Source: Lutibacter sp.
GTDB taxonomy: Bacteria > Bacteroidota > Bacteroidia > Flavobacteriales > Flavobacteriaceae
Direction of reading: 5' to 3'
Length of the DNA stretch: 48,751 nucleotides
NCBI GenBank assembly: GCA_030694935.1
Contig: JAUYUA010000015.1
Location: forward strand, 1-48,751
Below the pieces are notes generated by a model. The model was not told where the DNA came from. It did not search any database and saw nothing but the letters and a program-made list of their open reading frames with translations. The translations under genes and the position numbers were made by a program. Positions 35,882 through 43,270 of the stretch are shown here, one piece after another. The stretch's first letter is position 1. The number at the start of each line of letters is the position of its first letter.

Positions 35882-38095
35882 ATGCGATATATTAAACTTT
35901 TTATTTTAGTGGCCTTTTTGGCAGTTTCCTGCAAAACAATTCAGGAAACAACAGTAGCCCAAGCTCCAAAAACAACAGTACAAGACGTCAGGGAAATTCA
36001 GGGAGGAATGTGGATTCCGTCCTTATTGGAAGGAATGAACGAAAGCGAAATGCTTCAATTGGGAAGCAAAATGACCGCAAAAGACATTTACGATGTCAAC
36101 AATTCGAGCTTAAAAGATGCCATTGTGCATTTTAACGGTGGCTGCACTTCAGAAATTATTTCACCAAACGGATTGCTGTTAACCAACCATCATTGTGGTT
36201 ATGGAGCCATTCAATCGCATTCAACCGTGGAAAACGACTATTTGAAAGATGGTTTTTGGGCGATGAATTATGGACAGGAATTGCCAAATCCAAGTATGAA
36301 TGTCACTTTTATTAAAAGAATTGATGATGTCACTTCGGAAGTTTTTAAAGGAATCACAGCCAATATGGATGAACCTTCAAAATTGAAAATCATCAACCAA
36401 AATATTGAAAAAGTTGCGAAAGCGGCTCAAAAAGAAACCTGGCAAGATGCCAATATCAAATCAATTTACCACGGTAACCAATATTTATTGTTTGTTACAG
36501 AAACGTTTAACGATCTTCGTTTGGTGGGCGCACCGCCATCATCTATAGGAAAATATGGTGCTGATACCGACAACTGGATGTGGCCACGCCATACCGGAGA
36601 TTTCTCTATGTTCCGTATTTATGCCGATGCAAATAACCGCCCGACAAAATATTCAAAAGACAATGTGCCTTACAAACCAAATCATTATTTGCCAATCTCA
36701 TTGGATGGCGTGCAAGAAGGAGATTTTACGTTGGTATTCGGATTTCCGGGACGCACAAATGAATATTTGCCGGCAGTTGGCGTTGATCAAATTGCCAATG
36801 TTTTGAATCCTGCAAGAATCGAAATTCGCGACAATGCGTTGAAAATTACGGATTCATTTATGAGGAAGGATGCCGATATTAAGATTAAATATGCATCAAA
36901 ATATGCTTCAACCGCAAACTATTGGAAAAAATGGATCGGAGAGAGCCAGGGAATTCAAAAATCAAAAGCTGTTGAAAAGAAACGTGAGCTGGAAAAGGAA
37001 TTCACTAAAATAGTCAATGAAAAAGATTTGGTCGGATATAAAACACTGTTGTCGGATTTTGAGAAATTATATACAGAAATTGAAAATGTTTCATTGGCCC
37101 GTGAATATTGGATGGAAGTTGCCTACAGAAATGTTGAGTTGTTGGGAATTACTTTTAGGGCTTACCAAATTGAGCAAGCCTATTTAAAAGGAGGCGAACC
37201 CGCTTTTGCCAAAGCCAAAGAATCGGCCTTGAATGCATTTAAAGGCATCTATAAAAATTATAGCGCTACGGTTGACAAGCCAGTTTTTGAAAAGTTGGTT
37301 GGATTGTATGCTGAAAAATCACCTAAGGAATATTTGCCTGCAAATATGACCGGCGTAAATTTCACTGAACTCACCAACAATATTTATGCAAACTCAAAAT
37401 TGACAAATATAGAAGACGCTGAAAAATTGCTTGCAGGAACTCCGGATGAAGTGATAAAAAAGTTAAATGATGACAAGGCTTACGCCTTTGGGAAAGAATT
37501 GCATACTATTTTTTACAATAAATTAGAACCAAAATTTCAAGCGCTAAATTTACAAATAGAAGCCGTGCAAAAGGAATATATGAAAGCGCTGATGGAAGTG
37601 TTTCCAAACAACCGCTTTTTCCCTGATGCCAACAGCACGCTTCGCGTAACATACGGACAAGTGAGCGGTTATGCACCAAAAGACGGCATTAATTATGGCA
37701 CAACCACCTATTTAGATGGCGTTATGGAAAAATATGTTCCGGGAGATTATGAGTTTGATGTGCCACAAAAATTACAGGATTTATACCATGCAAAAGATTA
37801 CGGCCAATATGGCGAAAAAGGAAAAATGCCGGTCAACTTTATTGGCACAAACCATACTACAGGAGGAAATTCCGGAAGTCCGGCCATTGATGCCCACGGA
37901 AATTTAATTGGATTAAACTTCGACAGGGTTTGGGAAGGAACGATGAGTGATATGAATTATGATCCGGATATTTGCAGAAATATTATGGTCGATATTCGTT
38001 ACGTGCTTTTTATCATCGATAAATATGCCGGTGCAAAAAATTTAATTGATGAAATGACTTTGGTGCATCCAAAAGATAATAACAACGTACAATAA
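35882..38095 (+). CDS. S46 family dipeptidyl peptidase, DPP11-like
   Basis: Serine exopeptidase releasing dipeptides from N-termini, in a 737-residue precursor. The N-terminus MRYIKLFILVAFLAVSC has a lipobox-like AVSC. The chymotrypsin-type triad is visible: His 104 in TNHHCGYG, Asp 240 in HTGDFSMFRIY and Ser 664 in GGNSGSPAID. Residue 682, 18 after the Ser, is Arg (GLNFDRVWEG). In this family Arg here marks DPP11, which prefers Asp/Glu at P1, while DPP7 has Gly. A TATATTTG box lies at 35855-35862, 19 nt before the ATG. It is transcribed alone and ends in a long hairpin. Confidence 0.96.
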   Translation: MRYIKLFILVAFLAVSCKTIQETTVAQAPKTTVQDVREIQGGMWIPSLLEGMNESEMLQLGSKMTAKDIYDVNNSSLKDAIVHFNGGCTSEIISPNGLLLTNHHCGYGAIQSHSTVENDYLKDGFWAMNYGQELPNPSMNVTFIKRIDDVTSEVFKGITANMDEPSKLKIINQNIEKVAKAAQKETWQDANIKSIYHGNQYLLFVTETFNDLRLVGAPPSSIGKYGADTDNWMWPRHTGDFSMFRIYADANNRPTKYSKDNVPYKPNHYLPISLDGVQEGDFTLVFGFPGRTNEYLPAVGVDQIANVLNPARIEIRDNALKITDSFMRKDADIKIKYASKYASTANYWKKWIGESQGIQKSKAVEKKRELEKEFTKIVNEKDLVGYKTLLSDFEKLYTEIENVSLAREYWMEVAYRNVELLGITFRAYQIEQAYLKGGEPAFAKAKESALNAFKGIYKNYSATVDKPVFEKLVGLYAEKSPKEYLPANMTGVNFTELTNNIYANSKLTNIEDAEKLLAGTPDEVIKKLNDDKAYAFGKELHTIFYNKLEPKFQALNLQIEAVQKEYMKALMEVFPNNRFFPDANSTLRVTYGQVSGYAPKDGINYGTTTYLDGVMEKYVPGDYEFDVPQKLQDLYHAKDYGQYGEKGKMPVNFIGTNHTTGGNSGSPAIDAHGNLIGLNFDRVWEGTMSDMNYDPDICRNIMVDIRYVLFIIDKYAGAKNLIDEMTLVHPKDNNNVQ

Positions 38096-38105
38096 ACCAA
38101 AAAAG

Positions 38106-38186
38106 GGCTGTTAGAAAGGGAAATTTTCGTCAACCTGAAACAAGTTCAGAATGACAGATTTCCGTACTTTTAAACAGCCTTTTTTA
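38106..38186. terminator. Long interrupted hairpin between convergent genes, with dispersed repeat at its tip
   Basis: Four nested complementary pairs form one stem: GGCTGTT/AACAGCC (38106-38112, 38173-38179), GGAAAT/ATTTCC (38119-38124, 38158-38163), GTCA/TGAC (38129-38132, 38152-38155) and CTGAA/TTCAG (38135-38139, 38145-38149). T6 follows on the plus strand and AAAA precedes, so it can end both the S46 gene and the minus-strand Arc-type operon. The inner part resembles the CTGAACnnGTTTCAG-like repeat seen in many flavobacteria (from memory). Confidence 0.8.
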
Positions 38187-38203
38187 TAATATAAATTTGT
38201 TTC

Positions 38204-38371
38204 TTACTCTGGATCTGATTTTTTAGGAGATCTTTTGGCATCTTTCAAGCTTTTGTTCAGCATCCATTCCAGTTGTCCATTTGTGGAACGAAATTCATCT
38301 GCAGCCCATTTTTCAATTGCTTTGAGCATATCTTCATCTATCCGTAATGCAAATGCTTTTTTCTTTGCCAT
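38204..38371 (-). CDS. Arc-type ribbon-helix-helix DNA-binding protein
   Basis: A 55-residue protein, MAKKKAFALRIDEDMLKAIE then KWAADEFRSTNGQLEWMLNK. The basic beta strand (KAFALRI) and two amphipathic helices fit the Arc/CopG ribbon-helix-helix fold. The N-terminal KKKAFALRIDEDMLKAI and the FRSTNGQLEWML second helix match Arc-type proteins. It is last in a four-gene minus-strand operon (SPFH, DUF4177, membrane protein, Arc), 20 nt after the gene before it. It may repress its own operon at the inverted repeat 40092-40110. Confidence 0.88.
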   Translation of the reverse strand: MAKKKAFALRIDEDMLKAIEKWAADEFRSTNGQLEWMLNKSLKDAKRSPKKSDPE

Positions 38372-38390
38372 TTTCTGCTTCTTTTCTAAT

Positions 38391-38903
38391 TTAAGATTTT
38401 ATCAATGCGATTTTATCTTGATACGTGTCAATGGTTCTTTGAATTTCTTCCCTTTTTTGCGTTCCAATTAAAATTTTCTTTCCATCCATCAACTCTAATT
38501 GAAGTCCGACAGCCCCTTTCACTGTAAATGATTTGCCAATTTTTTTTCTGAAACTGAATTTTATGCCCCAACCTCCATATTCAAAAATGGCGTCGTAATT
38601 TCGAACGTAACATTTTGAAATGGTATTCCAAGGTAAAAACCGATAGGAAAAATGAAAGGGCAAATACTGATAATAAACGCCTTTTTCGTCGATTCTGGAT
38701 TTCAGCTTAAAAGAATTAAAAAGCACAAATACGAATAAAATAACCAAAATCCCGCCTGCGTCATTTAGCATTTCTCCAAAACTGCCTTGTGAAATAGTGT
38801 CCCAATCTTTTGCTATCGGAATGGTGACCACAATCAATGCAATGGCCAAACCAATAAATAACCAGGATTGCGTAAACTTTTGCTCTTCAATAAAAATTTT
38901 CAT
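38391..38903 (-). CDS. Small membrane protein of unknown function
   Basis: A 170-residue protein with two membrane segments near the N-terminus (about 14-31 and 49-64) and a C-terminal beta-rich domain (SRIDEKGVYYQYLPFHFSYR, FRKKIGKSFTVKGAVGLQLE). The layout of two helices followed by a PH-like beta domain recalls bacterial PH-domain proteins, but I do not assign a family. It is third in the SPFH-DUF4177-this-Arc operon. Confidence 0.75.
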   Translation of the reverse strand: MKIFIEEQKFTQSWLFIGLAIALIVVTIPIAKDWDTISQGSFGEMLNDAGGILVILFVFVLFNSFKLKSRIDEKGVYYQYLPFHFSYRFLPWNTISKCYVRNYDAIFEYGGWGIKFSFRKKIGKSFTVKGAVGLQLELMDGKKILIGTQKREEIQRTIDTYQDKIALIKS

Positions 38904-38963
38904 ATTTGGTGCTTTTGAATGGTTTTTTAAAAGGGATATTGTTGTTTTACAAAAAATGTTTCA

Positions 38964-39131
38964 TCAATATTTATTTTTATCCCTTTCAAAAATCACTTTA
39001 GAAAAATCACCGTGGCCGTTACTTAAAGCGCTCACCACTTCCCAGCCTTCTCTCGCATATTGGTTAAGTGTGTCTTCAAAATACACATCTTTTTTCCAAA
39101 AACCTTTTGATATAATTTTATATTCCTTCAT
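38964..39131 (-). CDS. DUF4177 family small protein
   Basis: A 55-residue protein starting MKEYKIISKGFWKKDVYFED and continuing TLNQYAREGWEVVSAL, with the DUF4177 hallmark: one amphipathic helix with EGWE, followed by a beta strand (SKVIFERDK). Function is unknown. It lies 87 nt after the SPFH gene and 60 nt before the membrane protein gene. It is easily missed because of its length. Confidence 0.82.
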   Translation of the reverse strand: MKEYKIISKGFWKKDVYFEDTLNQYAREGWEVVSALSNGHGDFSKVIFERDKNKY

Positions 39132-39218
39132 AATTGGATATTTGGTTGCTAAAAAATCATTTTTGAAACTGTCATATAAATAATGACAGTGAGGTAAACT
39201 AAAATTGCGATCATCTTT

Positions 39219-40076
39219 TTAGTGGTTTAAAGTTCCGGTATTTACAATAGGCGTGGCGTCTTTATCGGAACAAAGCACCACCATTAAATTGCTCACCATC
39301 GCGGCTTTTCGCTCTTCATCCAGATCCACAATATTATTTTTGCTCAGTTTTAATATCGCCATTTCCACCATACTTACGGCACCTTCCACAATTTTATGGC
39401 GTGCGGCAATAATGGCTGTTGCTTGTTGTCGTTTTAACATCGCGCTTGCAATTTCCTGGGCATAAGCCAAATAACCAATTCGCGCTTCCAAAACCTGGAT
39501 GCCGGCCATTTCCAATCGTTCAGAAAGTTCACCTTCCAAAGCAAGACTTACTTCATTTACGCTGGCTCTTAAGGTAATTTCCTCATCTTTGTCGTCATCT
39601 TCAAAATTGTCATAAGGATATAAACTTGCCAATTTACGAACTGCTGCATCCGATTGTACACGCACAAAATTCTCGTAATTGTCAACATCAAAAGCAGCTT
39701 TGTACGTGTCTTTTACTTTCCAAACCAAAATAGTGCTTATCATAATTGGGTTTCCTAATTTGTCGTTTACCTTCACGCGTTCGCTGTCGAAATTGCAAGC
39801 CCTTAACGAAATTCCTTTTTTTAGATATAAAGGATTTCCCCAATAAAATCCGTTTTCCTTCACCGTTCCAATGTATTTTCCGAAAAGTAAAATAACTTTT
39901 GAAGTGTTCGGATTTACCAAAAAGAAGCCTGGAAGAATAATAATTGCCAGAAAAATAGCCAATGCAAACCAATCAGAAATATTGGCGACGCCGTAAATGC
40001 CTGAGATGCCTATAGCAAAAAACAGGAATAGCATCAAATAGCCATTCGATACTTTAATAATTTTTTCTTGTGTCAT
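39219..40076 (-). CDS. SPFH/band-7 domain membrane protein
   Basis: The start is taken at ATG 40076 (MTQEKIIKVSNGYLM), giving 285 residues. The longer frame from 40142 overlaps the promoter. Two membrane segments (about 12-32 and 36-56) precede an SPFH domain (FLVNPNTSKVILLFGKYIGT, ISTILVWKVKDTYKAAFDVD) with a coiled region (LEGELSERLEMAGIQVLEAR) and IASAMLKRQQATAIIAARH near the C-terminus. SPFH proteins form membrane-attached oligomeric scaffolds. This one heads the operon with DUF4177, a membrane protein and an Arc-type regulator. Confidence 0.95.
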   Translation of the reverse strand: MTQEKIIKVSNGYLMLFLFFAIGISGIYGVANISDWFALAIFLAIIILPGFFLVNPNTSKVILLFGKYIGTVKENGFYWGNPLYLKKGISLRACNFDSERVKVNDKLGNPIMISTILVWKVKDTYKAAFDVDNYENFVRVQSDAAVRKLASLYPYDNFEDDDKDEEITLRASVNEVSLALEGELSERLEMAGIQVLEARIGYLAYAQEIASAMLKRQQATAIIAARHKIVEGAVSMVEMAILKLSKNNIVDLDEERKAAMVSNLMVVLCSDKDATPIVNTGTLNH

Positions 40077-40091
40077 GATTGTCGTTTTAGT

Positions 40092-40110
40092 TGATATTAA
40101 TATGATATCA
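40092..40110. promoter_or_regulatory. Inverted repeat at the start of the SPFH operon (candidate operator)
   Basis: TGATAT (40092-40097) and ATATCA (40105-40110) are inverted with a 7-nt spacer. They sit immediately downstream of the -7 box at 40111-40118 on the minus strand, across the expected transcription start. The operon encodes its own Arc-type protein, so autoregulation is a fair guess. The high A+T content lowers the weight of the match. Confidence 0.35.
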
Positions 40111-40143
40111 TAAAGATATAAAATATTTTTTATTATTTCCAAA
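40111..40143 (-). promoter_or_regulatory. Flavobacterial promoter of the SPFH operon
   Basis: On the minus strand TTTG (40140-40143) and TATCTTTA (40111-40118) lie exactly 21 nt apart, the same spacing as the promoter at 29199-29231. The last base deviates from TAnnTTTG. It supports the start at 40076 rather than 40142. Confidence 0.6.
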
Positions 40144-40188
40144 TTTTTTACCCATTTTATTTTTTATCTTAGCCAAAAATAAAACTAG

Positions 40189-40983
40189 ATGAAAACCTTA
40201 AGACTAAGCTATATTTTAACTGTATTTTTACTGATAAGCGCTCAATTATTTGCCAACGACCTAAAACCAGATTGGGGAAAAACAGGTCATAGAACCATTG
40301 GTGAAATTGCCGCGAAATACACAAGTTCAAAGGCAAACCGTGAAATAAAGAAAATTTTGGACGGACAAAGTTTGGCCTTGGTTTCCACTTTTGGGGACGA
40401 CATAAGATCTGATAATCGTTATAAAAATTTCAATACCATGCATTATGTGAATATGCCTTTTGGCGTAAAATATGAAGATTCAGAAAAAAATAGTGAAGGT
40501 GATTTGGTGACAGGAATTGAAAAATGTAAAGCCGTTATTTTAGATAAAAATGCGAGCAAAGAAGATAAAGCCTTTTATTTGAAACTATTGGTGCATTTTA
40601 TAGGTGATTTACACCAGCCAATGCACGTGGGAAGAGCGGATGATAGAGGCGGAAACGATATTCAGCTCCAGTGGTTTGGCAGCGGAACCAATTTACATTC
40701 GGTTTGGGATTCAAAAATGATCGACGGTTTTGAAATGACTTATACCGAGCTTACCAACAATGCCGATAAAATTTCGAAAGAGCAAGTGAAGTTTTTGCAA
40801 AAAGGAAATGTAGTGGATTGGGTGAATGAAACCCAAACTTTTGCCATAAAAGCTTATGCTTCCGTTACGGTTGGTGAAAAATTAAGCTATAACTACTCTT
40901 ATGAAAATTTTGAAACAGTGCGCTCACAACTTCAAAAAGGAGGAATTCGCTTGGCAAAAGTGTTGAATGATTTGTTTAAGTAA
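40189..40983 (+). CDS. S1/P1 family zinc nuclease, secreted
   Basis: A 264-residue nuclease precursor acting on single-stranded nucleic acids and possibly 3'-nucleotides. The signal peptide MKTLRLSYILTVFLLISAQL ends at FA, with cleavage likely at residue 22. All nine zinc ligands of the family can be placed: Trp 29 and His 34 (DWGKTGH), Asp 70 or 71, His 85 (MHYVNMPF), His 136, Asp 140 and His 146 (VHFIGDLHQPMHV), His 170 and Asp 174 (NLHSVWD). Trp is N-terminal in mature fungal and plant enzymes; here six residues would remain before it. Confidence 0.95.
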   Translation: MKTLRLSYILTVFLLISAQLFANDLKPDWGKTGHRTIGEIAAKYTSSKANREIKKILDGQSLALVSTFGDDIRSDNRYKNFNTMHYVNMPFGVKYEDSEKNSEGDLVTGIEKCKAVILDKNASKEDKAFYLKLLVHFIGDLHQPMHVGRADDRGGNDIQLQWFGSGTNLHSVWDSKMIDGFEMTYTELTNNADKISKEQVKFLQKGNVVDWVNETQTFAIKAYASVTVGEKLSYNYSYENFETVRSQLQKGGIRLAKVLNDLFK

Positions 40984-41007
40984 AATTCCTATCCCCAACC
41001 CTTTCCT

Positions 41008-41025
41008 TCCCGATAGCTATCGGGA
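41008..41025. repeat. Perfect 18-bp palindrome, copy 2, inside a longer stem
   Basis: TCCCGATAGCTATCGGGA, identical to 32076-32093. Here CCCTTT before it and AAAGGG after it extend the complementarity. It lies between the convergent nuclease and RluA genes, 25 nt after the nuclease stop, and may act as a transcription end. Confidence 0.9.
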
Positions 41026-41072
41026 GAAAGGGAGTTTGATTGGTTATATTAATTGCGTATTTTTTTCAGATT

Positions 41073-41126
41073 GAACTTCCGACAAGGTACATCGGTCTTC
41101 CGACTTCGGTCTTCCGACTTCGGACT
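41073..41126. repeat. CTTCCGACTTCGGT tandem repeat
   Basis: Two and a half units of TCGGTCTTCCGACTTC end 8 nt before the stop of the minus-strand RluA gene. It belongs to the same repeat type as 33624-33717 and 46926-46955. Confidence 0.8.
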
Positions 41127-41133
41127 AGAACAT

Positions 41134-42033
41134 TTAACTTTTCTGATAGTTATCCCAGCGTCTTTGCTCACGTAAAAGCAAGGATTCAAATTTATGTGGT
41201 GTTGCAATTTTTAGGTTAATCTCTTCGGATGTTTTTGGATGCAGAAACGAAATTTCATAAGCGCATAAAAAAAGTCCTTTTCCTTTATGAAGCATTTTTT
41301 CTTCCAAATATATTTTGTCTCCAAAAATGGGATGATTGATGCTTGCCAAATGAATGCGTATTTGGTGCGTTCTTCCTGTTTTAGGGAACACGTTTAAAAG
41401 ACTTAAATGTTCAAATCTTAAAGAGTTTACAACGGTGACAACTTCAAAATCAGTTTCGGCGATTTTATCTTCAATGGGCGTTTTTATTTTTCCGTTTGAA
41501 AGTACTTCACCAATCACAACAGCACAATATTTTTTTTGAATGGTTTTATTTTCAAACTGGTTTCCCAAGGCAATTTGCGCTGTTTTTGTTTTGGCAATCA
41601 GCAAAATTCCAGAGGTTTGGTTGTCCAATCTGTGCACTGATGTTGGCCAGGGAAGCGCATCGGATTCTGTACTTTTAATCAAATTAAAAGGCAGCGCATT
41701 GTAAATGGTTTTATAGGCATTGCCGCTCACTGAAAATCCGGCAGGTTTGTGAATCGCAGCCATGTGATTGTCTTCAAACAAAATTTCTAGATCCATCTCA
41801 AATATTTTCGGTTGCGATTGCGGCGTTTCCAATAATTCTATTACTTGTCCAAATTGCACATAAGTTCCAGTTTGTGCAATTTCTCCATTGATTAACAGTT
41901 GTCCGCGTTTAATGGCTTTTTTGATACCGCTGTTTGACGGAATAAAATCGTAAAATACTGCCGGCGCATAATTTTGCAGCCGAATATTTTCAATGCCTTC
42001 TGGGACAATATGTGAATGAAGAATATTGATAAT
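41134..42033 (-). CDS. RluA-type rRNA pseudouridine synthase without an ordinary start codon
   Basis: Pseudouridine synthase of the RluA family, which isomerises uridines in rRNA or tRNA. Catalytic-domain marks are VHRLDNQTSGILLIAKT (the Asp of HRLD is catalytic) and PKTGRTHQIRIHLASINHPI. An S4 RNA-binding domain precedes it (SGIKKAIKRGQLLINGEIAQ). The first conventional start, GTG 41859, would cut the S4 domain off. The frame upstream reads INILHSHIVPEGIENIRLQN, as in family members, but holds no ATG, GTG or TTG up to the NUDIX stop at 42037-42039, which is in the same frame. I place the start at ATT 42033 by inference. Stop read-through or a base error are alternatives. Confidence 0.85.
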   Translation of the reverse strand: MINILHSHIVPEGIENIRLQNYAPAVFYDFIPSNSGIKKAIKRGQLLINGEIAQTGTYVQFGQVIELLETPQSQPKIFEMDLEILFEDNHMAAIHKPAGFSVSGNAYKTIYNALPFNLIKSTESDALPWPTSVHRLDNQTSGILLIAKTKTAQIALGNQFENKTIQKKYCAVVIGEVLSNGKIKTPIEDKIAETDFEVVTVVNSLRFEHLSLLNVFPKTGRTHQIRIHLASINHPIFGDKIYLEEKMLHKGKGLFLCAYEISFLHPKTSEEINLKIATPHKFESLLLREQRRWDNYQKS

Positions 42034-42036
42034 TTT

Positions 42037-42423
42037 TTATAATAATTGGCGATTTTTGTAAAGCAGTTCAATGATTTCCCTATAATCAAAAGACAGTTTC
42101 AATTTTGTGGCTTCATCAAACGAAAACCAATTGTAATCCAATACTTCAAGTTCCTGAATTTTTATTTCGCCGGTCCAATTTCCCAGAAACCGATAATATT
42201 TTCGGTCTTGCCAAATGCCGGTTTTAATAATTTCGGTAGGCGTAAAATCTAAGTTGCACTCTTCTTTTACTTCCCTAATAACATTTTGTTCGGCAGTTTC
42301 GCCTTCTTCGGCTCTTCCTCCGGGGCAACCCCAACATTCTGGATAATTTTCTGTGTAATGGGAACGTTGCAACAACAGTATTTTTTTGTCTTGTAAAATA
42401 ACGCCAGATGCCGCTAATACCAT
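42037..42423 (-). CDS. NUDIX hydrolase
   Basis: The start is taken at ATG 42423 (MVLAASGVILQDKKILLLQR), giving 128 residues. A longer frame reaches 42465 but overlaps the upstream gene. The NUDIX box is GRAEEGETAEQNVIREVKEE, with the usual terminal Gly replaced by Asn (ECNL). It hydrolyses a nucleoside diphosphate linked to another moiety; the substrate is not predictable, though the protein resembles MutT/pyrophosphohydrolase forms. It is 7 nt after the preceding gene. Its TAA is directly followed, in frame, by the RluA coding sequence. Confidence 0.93.
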   Translation of the reverse strand: MVLAASGVILQDKKILLLQRSHYTENYPECWGCPGGRAEEGETAEQNVIREVKEECNLDFTPTEIIKTGIWQDRKYYRFLGNWTGEIKIQELEVLDYNWFSFDEATKLKLSFDYREIIELLYKNRQLL

Positions 42424-42430
42424 AAAATTT

Positions 42431-43132
42431 TTATTTTTTAATAATGCCAAGCGTTGCAGTTTCACCGGTTGCTAAATTCCATTCTTTAGAAGAAATGATG
42501 TTTCCCATAGCATCATAAACAATCATTTCGGCAGTGTTCGGACCAGAATAACCTTGGTTTAGCGCCTGAAAATCGATTCTGTTAAAGCCTTCTTCCAAAT
42601 TGAGGTACACCACAAAATAATTCCCTTTTAATCCGATGTTGGTGCTTACAACTTGATTGTTTAAGAAAATTTGTATTCGGTCTCCATCAATCAAACCAAA
42701 ATCCCTGCATTCAATTTTAACGGTTTTTGTGGTGCTGTTAACGGTTCCCAAACTAAAATTGCTTTGCAGTTTTTTGTGGGTTACATCTTGTCCTTTCCAA
42801 TATTTTTTGCCGATAATGTCTTTGTCTTCCGGCAATGTTTCCATTAAAAAATTAAGATTTTTGGAAGTGGATTTATTTTGTTCCAAGTTTTTATCAATGG
42901 AGCTTGTGTTTAATTTTTCATCAATTTTAAAATCATTATTTTGATTTGGAGGCGCTATTTTATTATTTTCAAAAGTTGCTTTTATGGGGGTTTTGCTTTT
43001 AAGGGTTCCGGATTGTCCATCCATTTTTATGGGCTTGGTGGCAGATTTTCCTGAATCAATTTGTGAAAATAAATCAACGGAAAAACAGCTTATGAAAAGT
43101 GTAAAGAGAATTATTTTTAAGTTGTTGCTCAT
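42431..43132 (-). CDS. Secreted protein of unknown function
   Basis: The start is taken at 43132 (MSNNLKIILFTLFISCFSVD), which gives a clean signal peptide ending near LFSQ, and 233 residues. A low-complexity region follows (about 20-95, rich in Lys, Asn, Thr and Ser), then a beta-rich domain (VNSTTKTVKIECRDFGLIDG, VSTNIGLKGNYFVVYLNLEE). The closing part (EMIVYDAMGNIISSKEWNLA) looks like an Ig-like or extracellular binding module. No family is recognised. It starts a chain with NUDIX and RluA (7 nt, then 0 nt spacing). Confidence 0.75.
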   Translation of the reverse strand: MSNNLKIILFTLFISCFSVDLFSQIDSGKSATKPIKMDGQSGTLKSKTPIKATFENNKIAPPNQNNDFKIDEKLNTSSIDKNLEQNKSTSKNLNFLMETLPEDKDIIGKKYWKGQDVTHKKLQSNFSLGTVNSTTKTVKIECRDFGLIDGDRIQIFLNNQVVSTNIGLKGNYFVVYLNLEEGFNRIDFQALNQGYSGPNTAEMIVYDAMGNIISSKEWNLATGETATLGIIKK

Positions 43133-43212
43133 TTTCAGTTTTAATTTCATAGATAGCTGCAAAAAAAATGCCAAGTATTGTAAATTATAAATATGCTGAT
43201 AAAAGTAATAAA

Positions 43213-43240
43213 AAATGCCCCAATAACTATTGAGGCATTT
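43213..43240 (-). terminator. Terminator after htpG
   Basis: AAATGCCCCAATA (43213-43225) pairs with TATTGAGGCATTT (43228-43240), one mismatch. On the minus strand it runs into a T tract. It lies 31 nt past the htpG stop. Confidence 0.8.
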
Positions 43241-43270
43241 TACTAATTGTTTGTTAAACTATTTTGATTG

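Noticed and set aside
39219-40142. Start of the SPFH gene at 40142
   Set aside because: The added 22 residues would overlap the promoter and inverted repeat, and the protein would then begin with a non-family sequence.
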